Assembly (NCBI GenBank): GCA_030529845.1
Contig: JAUMWB010000003.1
Coordinates: 1-64,000 of the forward strand
DNA length: 64,000 nt
Source of the DNA: Rothia sp. (in: high G+C Gram-positive bacteria)
Lineage (GTDB): Bacteria; Actinomycetota; Actinomycetes; Actinomycetales; Micrococcaceae
Direction of reading: 5' to 3'
Shown: positions 16,645-26,091 of the stretch, one piece after another
Numbering within the stretch: the stretch's first letter is position 1
How the letters are laid out: the number at the start of each line of letters is the position of its first letter
The notes under the pieces: generated by a model
Databases searched by the model: none
The model's input: only the letters and a program-made list of their open reading frames with translations
Told to the model about the DNA's origin: nothing
Translations under genes and position numbers: made by a program

Positions 16645-18792
16645 ATGGCAGCACATAAGACGGAGCGCGGGCTCAAGGGCGGCTGGATCTGGGCTTTCCC
16701 AGCGGCCTCCCTGCTGGCTCTCGTTCTGAGCCTGCTGGTGACCGGCTCAAACGCCGGTACCGAGCTAGTGGACGCCGGCGCCCTGGTGCGCTGGGGCCTG
16801 CCAGCGGCTGAGAGTCTACAGAACTTCTCCATGGCAGCCACTATGGGCTCACTTGTCTTCACTCTGGGGCTGGTGCCCCGTTTCGTGGATGCTGCTCGTG
16901 GCCGTGTGAACGTGAATATGGCTCACGCCACCGATGCGACCCAGCGGCAGAAAAACCTGCACCGCACCGAACACCCGGCCTTTACCCGCACTCTGACGTT
17001 GGCGTCCGCTGCCGCTATCACCTGGACTATCGCCGCCATTGCGGTGCTCATCTTTAGCTATGCAGATATTTCTGGCCGCTCACCGTCGGGCGGAGCTGAC
17101 TACACCTCGGAACTTATCAGCTACATCACCACCATCGACTCGGGTAAGCAGGAGGCAATCAGCATTATCGTGGCTGCCACCGTAGCTACCCTGGTTTTCG
17201 CCGTGCGCTCACTCACCGGCCTGCTGTTGACCCTGGGGCTGTCCTTCATTGGAATCATCGCCATGGCTCTGGGCGGCCACTCCTCGGGCGGCAACGACCA
17301 CATGGGTGCGGTCAACTCTCTGGGCCTGCATCTACTGGGCGTGGTGCTCTGGTGCGGTGGGCTCATGGTGCTGGCCTTCATCTCCCGTGACATTACCGGC
17401 AAGGACGCAGGCACCGGCACCCTGGCCGAAGAGCAACGGGGTGCGGCGTCGGCGTCCGCCCGTCGTGTGCCCCTGGCGGTAGCTGTGCTGCGCCGCTACT
17501 CGGTGCTGGCCCTGTTCGGTTTTGTGCTGGTGGTGCTCTCTGGTGTTGTTAACGCCCTGGTGCGTCTGAACACCCTGGGCGAGCTTTTTACAACCACCTA
17601 TGGGGCACTGGTACTGGCCAAGCTCATACTGACCCTGGTACTGGGGGCCTTCGGCGTAATCCACCGCCTGCGTCTGATTCCCATGATGCAGGCGGGGCTC
17701 ACTAGCGCTGCTCGTGGCCTCTGGTACGCCATCGCCTGCGAACTGGTGATTATGGGAGCCACCAGCGGCCTGGCTGTCTCGCTTTCCCGAACCCCGCCCC
17801 CTGCCCCCGAAACCCTGGACGCTGGAGCCGAGCCCGTCCGTATCATCACCCTCTACGACATGCCGCCAGAACCGCACCTTGCCGAGTGGTTCACCCAGTG
17901 GCGTTTTGACTGGTTCTGGGTGGCCTTCATCAGCTTCGCTGCCTTTGCTTATGCCTGGGCTCTGGTGAAGGTCCGCCGCGCCGGTGGGCACTGGCCCCTG
18001 GCCCGCGCCCTCTCCTGGTTCCTGGGGCTCTTGGTGCTGCTCTACATCACCTGCGGAGCTCTCGCGGTTTACTCCAAGGTACTCTTCTCGGTGCACATGG
18101 TAGAGCACATGCTGCTGACCATGGTCTGCCCCATCTTCCTGGTGCTCGGTGCCCCCGTTACCCTGCTACTACGTGCCCTCGAACCCCGCCAGGACGGCAC
18201 CCGCGGGCCCCGCGAGTGGATCCTGCGCCTGGTGCACTCGGGCTGGTCTAAAGTCATCACCCACCCCATCTTTGCAGCCGTCAACTTTGCCGGGTCAATT
18301 GTGGTTGTCTATTTCACCCCCCTCTTTGGGATCATGCTGCGTTATCACGTGGGCCATGAGTTTATGCTGATTCACTTCTTGATTACCGGCTACATCTTTA
18401 GCCTGGTACTGATTGGCATCGATCCTATTCCCCACCGACCCACCTACCCCATGCGCCTGATCATGATTATCGCGACCCTGGGCTATCACGCCTTTGTGGG
18501 TATCTCGATTATGCAGATGGACACCCTGCTACAGGCCTCCTGGTTCGGCAACCTGGGCCGCCCCTGGGGCCTATCTGCCATCGACGACCAAAAGCTGGGC
18601 GGCTCGCTTATGTGGGCTATCGGTGAGATTCCCACCATGATAATTGCCGTGGCGGTAGCGGTGCAGTGGTCCATGAACGATAAGAAGGTGCAAAAACGCA
18701 TCGACCGTCAGGCTGATCGCGACGGGGATGCCGAACTCAACGCCTACAACGACATGTTCGCGCAGCTGGCAGAAAAGGACGCCCGCCGCTAG
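16645..18792 (+). CDS. CopD-CtaG fusion: copper import / cytochrome c oxidase assembly protein
   Basis: A 715-residue polytopic membrane protein. The first half (residues about 10-400) is a CopD-like copper-resistance domain with eight or so helices and a conserved His-containing GHSSGGNDHMGAVN loop. The second half (about 425-690) is a caa3-type CtaG domain with VHMVEHMLL and YHVGHEFMLIHFL histidine motifs. The fused arrangement is common in actinomycetes. CtaG proteins help insert copper into cytochrome oxidase. Together with the upstream CopC and PCuAC genes it completes a copper delivery path across the membrane. A strong terminator follows. Confidence 0.88.
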   Translation: MAAHKTERGLKGGWIWAFPAASLLALVLSLLVTGSNAGTELVDAGALVRWGLPAAESLQNFSMAATMGSLVFTLGLVPRFVDAARGRVNVNMAHATDATQRQKNLHRTEHPAFTRTLTLASAAAITWTIAAIAVLIFSYADISGRSPSGGADYTSELISYITTIDSGKQEAISIIVAATVATLVFAVRSLTGLLLTLGLSFIGIIAMALGGHSSGGNDHMGAVNSLGLHLLGVVLWCGGLMVLAFISRDITGKDAGTGTLAEEQRGAASASARRVPLAVAVLRRYSVLALFGFVLVVLSGVVNALVRLNTLGELFTTTYGALVLAKLILTLVLGAFGVIHRLRLIPMMQAGLTSAARGLWYAIACELVIMGATSGLAVSLSRTPPPAPETLDAGAEPVRIITLYDMPPEPHLAEWFTQWRFDWFWVAFISFAAFAYAWALVKVRRAGGHWPLARALSWFLGLLVLLYITCGALAVYSKVLFSVHMVEHMLLTMVCPIFLVLGAPVTLLLRALEPRQDGTRGPREWILRLVHSGWSKVITHPIFAAVNFAGSIVVVYFTPLFGIMLRYHVGHEFMLIHFLITGYIFSLVLIGIDPIPHRPTYPMRLIMIIATLGYHAFVGISIMQMDTLLQASWFGNLGRPWGLSAIDDQKLGGSLMWAIGEIPTMIIAVAVAVQWSMNDKKVQKRIDRQADRDGDAELNAYNDMFAQLAEKDARR

Positions 18793-18827
18793 GGCCTTGC
18801 TCGGAGGTTCTGGAGGCTTATGAGGGT

Positions 18828-18867
18828 AGAGAAAAGCCCGGGTAAGTACCTGCCCGGGCTTTTCTCT
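18828..18867. terminator. Bidirectional terminator after the copper cluster
   Basis: Perfect 15-base arms (18828-18842 and 18853-18867) with a ten-base loop. T-rich sequence on the plus-strand side and the A-rich left arm allow it to serve both the copper cluster and the converging small gene. Confidence 0.85.
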
Positions 18868-18894
18868 GTCTTTTTCTCTCTCTGAGGTGCTGCG

Positions 18895-19104
18895 CTAGGA
18901 GGCGCGGCCCCAGGGCTGAACAGGAGGAGTGGGTTCCTGAACCTGGGTGGTGAAGCGGGTGCCGCCAGCGGGCTGCTGGCTAGTCACCTGAGGGACAGTA
19001 GGAATTGAGCCGCTGAGCGGGCTGACCTGCTCTAGCCGGGCGGAAATCTGAGAGATTTTCTCGAACAGGTTCGATGACGAGGGAGCTGCAGTGTGCTGGG
19101 TCAT
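18895..19104 (-). CDS. Small hypothetical protein (69 aa)
   Basis: A short soluble protein with an N-terminal stretch that could form an amphipathic helix (NLFEKISQISARLEQV), followed by a Pro/Gln/Thr-rich tail. No family is recognised. It is considered real because GGAGG lies six bases upstream of the ATG and the gene fits between two terminator-bounded units. It may be specific to this lineage. No function is proposed. Confidence 0.55.
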   Translation of the reverse strand: MTQHTAAPSSSNLFEKISQISARLEQVSPLSGSIPTVPQVTSQQPAGGTRFTTQVQEPTPPVQPWGRAS

Positions 19105-19225
19105 CAGAAGCCTCCAAACATCGTAAAGGTGATTTGAGAAGGGTGCTAAGCGAAGTTGGGAAATCTCTGCCTGCCCCCCGGGGTCTCTTTAATATAACCA
19201 CCCCCAGACAGGCTTATTCTTTCTT

Positions 19226-20734
19226 TTACCTGGGAAAACCCTTGAAGAGTGACCGCTTGGGGGACAAGCTACTGCGGGGGTAGCCCTTAGGCTGGCCTGA
19301 AGCGGGGCTGTGTGGCCCCGATCTGTCCCCTAAATATCTTTGGCTATGTGATGAAACAGTCGTGCTATGACGGTGGGTGAGAGCTCCCAGGGTGGCCAGC
19401 ACCGCCGCAACTGCGACCGATATCAGTACCTCTACGCGGTGGGCTTCTGCGAAACCCATATAGATGAGCAGGGCTAGCAGGCCCACAATCAGTAGGTAAT
19501 TAACGACGACAGTGCCCTGCCCCCCATCTAGCCTGCGGCTTCGCAAGTGGGAGACAGCCACAATCAGCCAGACAAAAATACCTACCCCGCCGGTGGAATT
19601 AACCAGCAGTGAGAAAACCTGTTCGGGCATGAAGTAATTGAGAGCTACCGACACCACGCCGATGAGGGAAGAGAGCACAATAGCGTTACGGGGAGCCCGA
19701 GACGTAGAAACCCGAGAGAAGGCGCGGTGGGCGTCCCCCTGCTCAGCTAACGCAAAGACCATACGCGAGGCCGCATAGAGACTGGCGTTCAAACAGGACA
19801 GCAGGGCAGTGAGCACCACAATGTTCATAGCCAGCCCGGCATAGGGGATACCCAGGGCCTCGAACATAGTGACAAAGGGGGAGGAGCCAGCCGTCACCAT
19901 GGTCCAGGGAATAACCAGCAGGGTCACAGCAATAGACCCCACATAGAAGAAGAGCACCCGGAAAATCACTGACCGTACCGCTTTGGCCACAGCCACCGCA
20001 GGGTTGCTGGATTCACCGGCTGCTACCGTGGCAATCTCAGCGCCAAACATCGAAAAAATCACCGCTAACAGAGCGGTAAAAATCGCGCCCACACCGTGAG
20101 CAAAGAAACCGCCCCCGGACGTGTAATTAGCAAAGGACGCCGTCGAGCTGGGAATCAGCCCCAGTACAGCAAGCAGGCCCACCACAATAATGACGGCAAT
20201 TGCCCCAATCTTGATGGAGGAGAACCAGAACTCAGCCTCCCCGTAAGAGCGCACCGACAGCAGATTCAGGCCCATGAAAGCCAGCACCAGGACCAAGGCC
20301 ACCAGCCACTGGGGTGCCACCGGCCACCAGCCACTGATGATAGTGGCAGCCGCAGTAGCCTCAATCGCTACCGTCACCGACCAGAACCACCAGTACAGCC
20401 AGCCCACCGAGAAGCCAGCCCAGCGACCAATATAGCGGCGGGCATAGACAGAAAAAGACCCTGTCTCAGGAGAACGGGCAGCCATTTCCCCCAGCATGCG
20501 CATGACCAGCACCAGCACAGTACCAGCCAGCAGATAGGTCACAATAACGGCAGGGCCAGCCGTCACAATAGCGGTCGACGAAGCCACCAAAAGACCGGCA
20601 CCAATCGCACCACCCATAGCGATCATCGATAAATGTCGGGGCTGTAAAGTCCGGGCCAACTGAGAGTCAGCACTTAGCCGCTCCGCCTCGCGTGTAAGCG
20701 TCACACACACCTTCTTGCCATACGGCGCACCCAA
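19226..20734 (-). CDS. Amino-acid permease, APC superfamily (GabP/CycA-like)
   Basis: About 500 residues and twelve predicted helices. It has the APC consensus at helix 1 (MIAMGGAIGAGLLVASS) and the amphipathic loop after helix 2 with the GEMAARSPETGSFSVYARRYIG block found in GABA, aromatic and D-Ser/Ala permeases. It should take up an amino acid by proton symport; the substrate is not clear. The frame extends to TTG 20734, but GTG 20704, preceded by AAGAAGG, is an equally good start and would remove ten residues. The C-terminal 45 residues are hydrophilic. Transcribed divergently from the thioredoxin-NHL gene. Confidence 0.82.
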   Translation of the reverse strand: MGAPYGKKVCVTLTREAERLSADSQLARTLQPRHLSMIAMGGAIGAGLLVASSTAIVTAGPAVIVTYLLAGTVLVLVMRMLGEMAARSPETGSFSVYARRYIGRWAGFSVGWLYWWFWSVTVAIEATAAATIISGWWPVAPQWLVALVLVLAFMGLNLLSVRSYGEAEFWFSSIKIGAIAVIIVVGLLAVLGLIPSSTASFANYTSGGGFFAHGVGAIFTALLAVIFSMFGAEIATVAAGESSNPAVAVAKAVRSVIFRVLFFYVGSIAVTLLVIPWTMVTAGSSPFVTMFEALGIPYAGLAMNIVVLTALLSCLNASLYAASRMVFALAEQGDAHRAFSRVSTSRAPRNAIVLSSLIGVVSVALNYFMPEQVFSLLVNSTGGVGIFVWLIVAVSHLRSRRLDGGQGTVVVNYLLIVGLLALLIYMGFAEAHRVEVLISVAVAAVLATLGALTHRHSTTVSSHSQRYLGDRSGPHSPASGQPKGYPRSSLSPKRSLFKGFPR

Positions 20735-20955
20735 ATATGCGCACCTACTTTAACCACCGGCGTCCGCAAAAACTTCCCGAGCACATCCCGGCGGTAACTG
20801 CTGATAATCCTAACCGTTACGCAAGTGTTACGCACAGTTGAGTTCTATGACGCCACCCCCTACACAGAACGCAACAAATGCTCCCGAACCCAGCAGCCCA
20901 CTAGGCTGGTGAGTAACTAACCCTGCGCTCAAGTGCGCACCATAGAAGGAGAACC

Positions 20956-22887
20956 ATGGCAGAGAATGCAGCCGCACGCCAGACCAAAGTCCGCGCCTCA
21001 GAACTCGTTGGACGAGGCTGGCTCAACACCGGTGACAAGCAGCTTTCCCTTGAAAGCCTGCGCGGGAAAATCGTCATCCTGGACTTCTGGACCTTCTGCT
21101 GCATGAACTGCCTGCACGTACTGGACGAACTGCGCCCCCTGGAAGAAGAGTTCTCCGACGTGCTGGTCACCGTGGGCGTGCACTCACCCAAGTTCGAGCA
21201 CGAGGCTGACCCGGTAGCGCTCGCCGCTGCCGTGGACCGCTACGACATCACCCACCCCGTCCTGGATGACCCCAACCTGGACACCTGGAACGCCTACACC
21301 GCCCGTGCCTGGCCCACCCTGGTCGTGGTGGACCCCGAGGGCTACATTGTCGCCCACCTCTCCGGCGAAGGCCACGTTAAGGGCCTGACCTCCCTGGTAC
21401 GCGAGCTGGTTGACGAGCACGAAGCCAAGGGCACCCTGCACCGCGGCGACGGCCCCTACGTGCCCCGCCCCAAGCCCCAGGGCACCTTTGCCTTCCCCGG
21501 TAAGGCTCTGGCTCTGCCCGAGGATCTGGCAGGACGGGCCGGCACTTACCTGGTCACCGATACTGCCCGCCACCGCCTGGTCCAGGTTGAGGGCGACCTG
21601 GAAACCCCGCTGGCAACCTTTGGCGGCACCGAGAAGGGCTACGCGGACGGCGACGCTGCAACCGCCCGCTTCAACGAACCGCAGGGCCTGGCTCTGGTGC
21701 CTGCTGACCTGCGCGAGACCCTGGGGGCGGACGTCCTCATTGCCGACTCCGTCAACCACCGTATTCGCGGTCTGCGCCTGGCTGACGGAACCGTCACCAC
21801 CCTGGCTGGCTCCGGTATCCAGCGCCTAATCGACGGCGATACCGCCCGAACCGACCCCAACTTTATTGCTGAGGGAGCCGACCCCCTCACCGTTGCCCTC
21901 TCTTCCCCCTGGGACCTGGTCTACTCCCGTGAAGCTGCCGCCTTCCTCATCGCCATGGCAGGCACCCACCAGATTTTTAGCTTTGACCCGGTCACCGGTC
22001 AGCTCACCGTCTTTGCGGGTACCGGCGCAGAAGGGCTTAAGGACGGGGCAGCCGCTGACTCCTGGTTCGCCCAGTCCTCTGGCATCATCGAAGCCCGCGA
22101 CGGCTCCATCTGGGTCGCCGACTCCGAAACCTCAGCCTTGCGCCAGATCACCTTTGAGAACGGCGCAGCTACCGTCAGCTCCGCTGTGGGCATCGGCCTC
22201 TTCGACTTCGGCTTTGTAGACGGCACCCGTGAGGACGCCCGCATGCAACACTGCCTGGGCCTTACCGAACTGCCCGACGGCTCCATCGCCATCGCCGACA
22301 CCTACAACGGCGCTATCCGCCGGTTCGACCCGGCAACCGGAACCCTGGGCACCCTGGACCGTGGCTTTGCCGAGCCCTCTGACCTGCTGGTCGAAGAGAC
22401 CGAGGACGGCGGCGCCCGCCTGATCGTGGTGGAAGCCAACGCCCACCAGCTGGTGCGCGTCGCAATCCCCGAAGCTATGCAGCACGTGGACGAGGGGGCC
22501 TCCCAGGTCACCCGTAAATCCACCCAGCTAACCGGTGGAACCCTGGACTTCACCGCCCGCTTCAGCGCCCCCACCGGCCAGAAGCTCGATACCCGCTGGG
22601 GCGACCCCACCCAGCTCAAGATTTCATCTACCCCCGAGAACTTTATCCTCGAAGGCGCGGGCACCTCCCAGGGGCTAACCCGTCACCTGGTACTCAACCC
22701 CGAGATCACCGAGGCCGTCCTGCACATTACCGCCCGCGCTGCTGCCTGCGACGGTGAACCCGGCGGCGAAATTCCCGACCACGCTGCCTGCCACCTCTAC
22801 CAGCAGGACTGGGGCCTACCCGTCATCGTCACCGGGGATGCCGCAGACGAGGCCCACCTGGTGCTAGACCTGCGCGGAGTGAACTAA
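20956..22887 (+). CDS. Thioredoxin-like domain fused to NHL repeats (NHLRC2-like)
   Basis: A 643-residue cytoplasmic protein. Residues about 20-160 are a TlpA/thioredoxin-like fold with active site C49-M-N-C52 in FWTFCCMNC. Residues about 190-510 hold NHL-type beta-propeller repeats, marked by recurring FNEPQGLA, IADSVNHRIR and IADTYNGAIRRF motifs. A beta-rich C-terminal domain of about 130 residues follows. The same order occurs in the widespread NHLRC2 family, whose biochemical role is unclear; a redox function is an inference from CxxC. The ATG follows AGAAGGAG. No signal peptide is present. Confidence 0.85.
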   Translation: MAENAAARQTKVRASELVGRGWLNTGDKQLSLESLRGKIVILDFWTFCCMNCLHVLDELRPLEEEFSDVLVTVGVHSPKFEHEADPVALAAAVDRYDITHPVLDDPNLDTWNAYTARAWPTLVVVDPEGYIVAHLSGEGHVKGLTSLVRELVDEHEAKGTLHRGDGPYVPRPKPQGTFAFPGKALALPEDLAGRAGTYLVTDTARHRLVQVEGDLETPLATFGGTEKGYADGDAATARFNEPQGLALVPADLRETLGADVLIADSVNHRIRGLRLADGTVTTLAGSGIQRLIDGDTARTDPNFIAEGADPLTVALSSPWDLVYSREAAAFLIAMAGTHQIFSFDPVTGQLTVFAGTGAEGLKDGAAADSWFAQSSGIIEARDGSIWVADSETSALRQITFENGAATVSSAVGIGLFDFGFVDGTREDARMQHCLGLTELPDGSIAIADTYNGAIRRFDPATGTLGTLDRGFAEPSDLLVEETEDGGARLIVVEANAHQLVRVAIPEAMQHVDEGASQVTRKSTQLTGGTLDFTARFSAPTGQKLDTRWGDPTQLKISSTPENFILEGAGTSQGLTRHLVLNPEITEAVLHITARAAACDGEPGGEIPDHAACHLYQQDWGLPVIVTGDAADEAHLVLDLRGVN

Positions 22888-22900
22888 CTAAAAAGGACTC

Positions 22901-23884
22901 CTAGCCAGCGGGAGTAAAGGTAAGCGTTTCCCCGCTGGCAGAGAGTGACCCTGTCAGGGTAAAAGGAACTGTCTCAGTAACCTGCCGGGTCTTACCCGTA
23001 TACAGGTCAAGCTCGGTAAAGGAAATCTCTGCCCTACCGCTGCTCTTACCCAGAGCCCACCTGCCCCCGGCCAAAGTCACCTCTGGCTGGGGGTACTCGG
23101 CGACCATCCAGGTGACATCGCCGTCCACTCGGCCAGAAAAGTCATACTCAAAGGGGCAGCCGGTGGGGTAGAGGGAGCTCTGAGCGGCGCAGGTATCGAG
23201 GTAGGTCTTAATCTGCTGTTGAACCGAAGTCACAGCAGCTTCTGAAGGAGTTAGCTCAATGGCAAGAGGGGAAGGCTCACTGCTCGGGGCTGTGACCTCA
23301 ACCGTCTGCGACCCTGCGGTGTACAGCGCTGACTCATAGGTGACCGTATAAGAGCCGGGATAGAGCACCGCAAACTCACGCGCACCCCCCTCAACCGACA
23401 CCTTGGTGTTATTAAGGGTGGCGGCCTCTACCGAATTCGAGGTAATTTCTACGGTCGGCAGCTCACCGGCGTCAATCTGCCACTGATCAAAAACACCCCA
23501 GTGGGAGCCCACCTTATGAAGGTGGAAGTCCGTGCTGCCAGGCTGCCCCTCCAAGGTGTACACGACCGTTACAGTGGCGCGCTCACCTCCATCAGCCACA
23601 GTAACTTCCCCTGTCGAGAGGTCCTTGAGACCGGCGAAGGAGGCCCGCAGGGCATCCCCATCGAGCATGGCGGCGCTGGCATCAGGCACCTGGGCACCCA
23701 AGATTCCCAGGGCCTTCGACCCGTCCCCTTCGCGCACAGCAACGAAGTAGGCCCGGACCTGCCCCTGGGGCCCGTACACCAGACGGTTGATGAGGGCTAA
23801 AGAAGCAAGGGCGATGAGAAGCGCCGCAAGGACACCCAACAACCACCAGGCCAAGACACGGTCTACTGAAGATCTAAAATGCAC
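22901..23884 (-). CDS. Single-pass membrane protein of unknown function
   Basis: A 327-residue protein with one N-terminal membrane helix (about residues 10-32) and a large extracytoplasmic part. Three beta-rich modules are visible: residues 40-150 resemble the DUF4878/NTF2-like lumazine fold by pattern only, 150-215 an immunoglobulin-like strand region, and 215-327 a C-terminal domain with one cysteine pair (C-x10-C). No enzyme motif is seen. It converges on the thioredoxin-NHL gene with a gap of only 13 bases. A cell-envelope role is likely, but the precise function is unknown. Confidence 0.6.
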   Translation of the reverse strand: MHFRSSVDRVLAWWLLGVLAALLIALASLALINRLVYGPQGQVRAYFVAVREGDGSKALGILGAQVPDASAAMLDGDALRASFAGLKDLSTGEVTVADGGERATVTVVYTLEGQPGSTDFHLHKVGSHWGVFDQWQIDAGELPTVEITSNSVEAATLNNTKVSVEGGAREFAVLYPGSYTVTYESALYTAGSQTVEVTAPSSEPSPLAIELTPSEAAVTSVQQQIKTYLDTCAAQSSLYPTGCPFEYDFSGRVDGDVTWMVAEYPQPEVTLAGGRWALGKSSGRAEISFTELDLYTGKTRQVTETVPFTLTGSLSASGETLTFTPAG

Positions 23885-23948
23885 TCTTTAAATGTAGCTC
23901 ACATGCGCCTGAGCCCCGTTTGGGCGGGTCTGCCGATAGAGTAGAGCC

Positions 23949-24644
23949 ATGGCAGAACACGCTCACCAGGTACCCGATAAGTACGGGGCCGTCACCAAGA
24001 TCTTTCACCCCCGTATCAATTCCTACCATCGCCGCCTCATTGCGGGCGTTCCCGCCGGCGTCCTGGCCCTAGCCTGCATCTGGTTTATGGTGGCCAAACG
24101 CCCCACCCCAATCTTTATGGTGATTCTGGGGCTTATCGTCCTGGGGGCCCTCTTTGCTATCTACTCCACCCTGCGCCCCCAAATCGTGGTTAAGACCGAA
24201 ACCCATGTGCTGAGCGGGCGTCTGTTTGGCTGGCAGGCAGCCGACCTCAGCGAGATTTCCCAGACCGTCTTTGCCGAGCGCCTCACTCCCCGTCAGGCAG
24301 CCGGCAAGGAGCTGACCGGCATGGCAGCCCTGCGATACAAGGGCGTACCGGCGCTGTGGGCCGTGAACGCTAAGGGCAAGCGTATTTTCCGTCTGGACGG
24401 GCGTATCTGGGATGCTAAAACCCTGCGCGCCATTGCCACCGCTATCGCCCCCCAGACCACCGTCTACCAGGTCATCAACGTAACCCAGATGAACAAGCAG
24501 CACCCCGGCCTGGTCACCTTCAACGAGCTTCACCCCGGCTGGAAGTCCACCACCGTGGGCATCATTTCCCTGCTCTTCCTCATCGCCCTGGCCGTTGCCG
24601 CTGTGCTGCCGGAAGAAACCCTGCAACAGTTCAACATCCTGTAG
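23949..24644 (+). CDS. Membrane protein of unknown function with a PH-like core
   Basis: A 231-residue protein with two adjacent N-terminal helices (about 30-75), a 120-residue cytoplasmic domain whose strand pattern resembles bacterial PH-like domains, and a C-terminal helix (about 200-222). The ATG follows the weak site TAGAG. It is divergent from the preceding gene and followed by its own terminator. No catalytic residues are seen and no function is proposed. Confidence 0.6.
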   Translation: MAEHAHQVPDKYGAVTKIFHPRINSYHRRLIAGVPAGVLALACIWFMVAKRPTPIFMVILGLIVLGALFAIYSTLRPQIVVKTETHVLSGRLFGWQAADLSEISQTVFAERLTPRQAAGKELTGMAALRYKGVPALWAVNAKGKRIFRLDGRIWDAKTLRAIATAIAPQTTVYQVINVTQMNKQHPGLVTFNELHPGWKSTTVGIISLLFLIALAVAAVLPEETLQQFNIL

Positions 24645-24668
24645 CGCAGCGCTCGCCGGTATACAGTA

Positions 24669-24706
24669 AGGCCCGGAGTTCCCTAAAACGGGGAACTCCG
24701 GGCCTT
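24669..24706 (+). terminator. Terminator between converging genes
   Basis: GGCCCGGAGTTCCC and GGGAACTCCGGGCC arms around TAAAACG, followed by TTT. It serves the membrane protein at 23949-24644 and probably also the converging gene. Confidence 0.8.
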
Positions 24707-24735
24707 TGCCTCGCTGCTAGGAGGAGGTACAAGAA

Positions 24736-25839
24736 CTACTGGCGGTTATCCGCGACGATTTCGTAGTCGGCACCTAGGTCGTTCTCATCTTCGTCAGAAT
24801 CTGCCTCTACATGGTTCTCGTAGTCGGCGTTGATTTCAGCGATGATGTCCTCAACAAAGCTCATGACCTTGCCGCCGCCGAAGACCGGGCCACCTGCCAG
24901 CAGACCGTCCGTCCCCAGGGCAACAGCGCTGGGGGTACCATTGCCGAAGATACGCTGGGTCTTGAAGCCGGGGTCAACAAAGACCTGAATATCACCGGTA
25001 AAGCTGAAACGGTCGATATCAGAGTCGTTAGAGACCACCGGGTGAATCCCCAGCATAGGTAGCTGCTGCTGCCACTCATCAATCTTGGCAATTACGTTGT
25101 GGCAGTGGCCGCAGCCAGGGGAGACAAAGAGGAGCACGCGGGCCTGCTGCTGGGCCAGATCACGCAGACTGGTCTGCTCACCTGAACCTGCGGGGAGTGA
25201 ACGGTCGTCGTGGGGGTAGTAGAGGGGGGCGAAGGGAACAGGGGTTCGGACGTACTCGCCCTCCTCATCCACGGGGGACTCCAGGGCCGGTGCGGCCTTC
25301 TCTTCCTCCGCAACCGGGACCAACTCCGAGCGGTAAATAGCCCAGAGGGTGAGTGCAGCCAAACCAGCACCAATGACCCAGAGCCAGCCGTTGGCATCCA
25401 GGGCCAGGAGCATGGTGAGGGCTGAACCTCCGGTGTTCAGAGCCCCGATCAGGGCGCCGCAGGCAGCCAGCAGAAGGGCAGTATTGCGCACCAGAGTATA
25501 GACCGAAACAGGTGCTGTAGATGCTGAGCCGAAACAGTTGCAGCTGACGGTGTTGCCCTGCACAACGGCACGGGTGATAACGGCCCAGTAACCGATAAAG
25601 AGCAGCAGGGCGGCTAGGGCCGCGAGCACCTGGATAATACCGGGGGCGAAGAGCAGGACGGCTGCCAGGGCCAGCTCTGCCCAGGGCAGGACGCGGGCAA
25701 TCGGCTTCACCGGTAGCCACTGATCTAGCTTGAGGTTAACGATGGCGGTCACCGTGCTGGAGGGCTCTTTAGCCTTGGCGTAACCGCTCACAGCCAGCGT
25801 CACAATGATGGTGAGTGTGCATAGCACAAGGGGAGTCAT
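24736..25839 (-). CDS. MauE-like membrane domain fused to a thioredoxin domain
   Basis: A 367-residue protein. Residues 1-185 carry five or so helices with the MauE/DoxX-like signature, including a CNCFG motif before helix 4. Residues about 225-345 are a thioredoxin-like domain with active site C243-G-H-C246. An acidic tail follows. In methylotrophs MauE and MauD help form disulfides in methylamine dehydrogenase. In actinomycetes the fused form is of unknown target, perhaps another thiol-relay partner for exported proteins. Transcribed divergently from the alkaline phosphatase. Confidence 0.8.
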   Translation of the reverse strand: MTPLVLCTLTIIVTLAVSGYAKAKEPSSTVTAIVNLKLDQWLPVKPIARVLPWAELALAAVLLFAPGIIQVLAALAALLLFIGYWAVITRAVVQGNTVSCNCFGSASTAPVSVYTLVRNTALLLAACGALIGALNTGGSALTMLLALDANGWLWVIGAGLAALTLWAIYRSELVPVAEEEKAAPALESPVDEEGEYVRTPVPFAPLYYPHDDRSLPAGSGEQTSLRDLAQQQARVLLFVSPGCGHCHNVIAKIDEWQQQLPMLGIHPVVSNDSDIDRFSFTGDIQVFVDPGFKTQRIFGNGTPSAVALGTDGLLAGGPVFGGGKVMSFVEDIIAEINADYENHVEADSDEDENDLGADYEIVADNRQ

Positions 25840-25964
25840 AGTCTACTTTCATGCGAGTGAAATACGATGCTTCTGTTTCAAGGGTACGCTTCTTCACCGC
25901 GATGGAGAGGGTGGAATACGCCACGGTCCTGCCGGAAAACCTCAGACTAAGCAACAGGCAGGTA

Positions 25965-25980
25965 GTTACCGGCCGGTAAC
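25965..25980. repeat. 16-bp perfect palindrome in a divergent promoter region
   Basis: GTTACCGGCCGGTAAC is its own reverse complement and lies in the 252-base gap between the divergent MauE-thioredoxin and phosphatase genes, just ahead of PHO-box-like repeats. The shape suits a dimeric regulator, but no matching regulator gene is present in the window. Confidence 0.55.
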
Positions 25981-25988
25981 GTACCAAA

Positions 25989-26021
25989 GGTTCACCCCGC
26001 CCTCAACTGTTAGTTAACTCG
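25989..26021 (+). promoter_or_regulatory. PHO-box-like 11-bp direct repeats upstream of the phosphatase
   Basis: Three consecutive 11-base units, GGTTCACCCCG, CCCTCAACTGT and TAGTTAACTCG, place TCA, TCA and TTA in register. The first unit is very close to the streptomycete PhoP consensus (GTTCACC core). About 70 bases before an alkaline phosphatase start this is the expected setting for PhoP activation under phosphate starvation. Confidence 0.55.
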
Positions 26022-26091
26022 GGGCGACGCGCGCGTAACTTTACCTTTTTAGCCTAGTCACGGCACATACACTACATACGAAAGTACCCGC

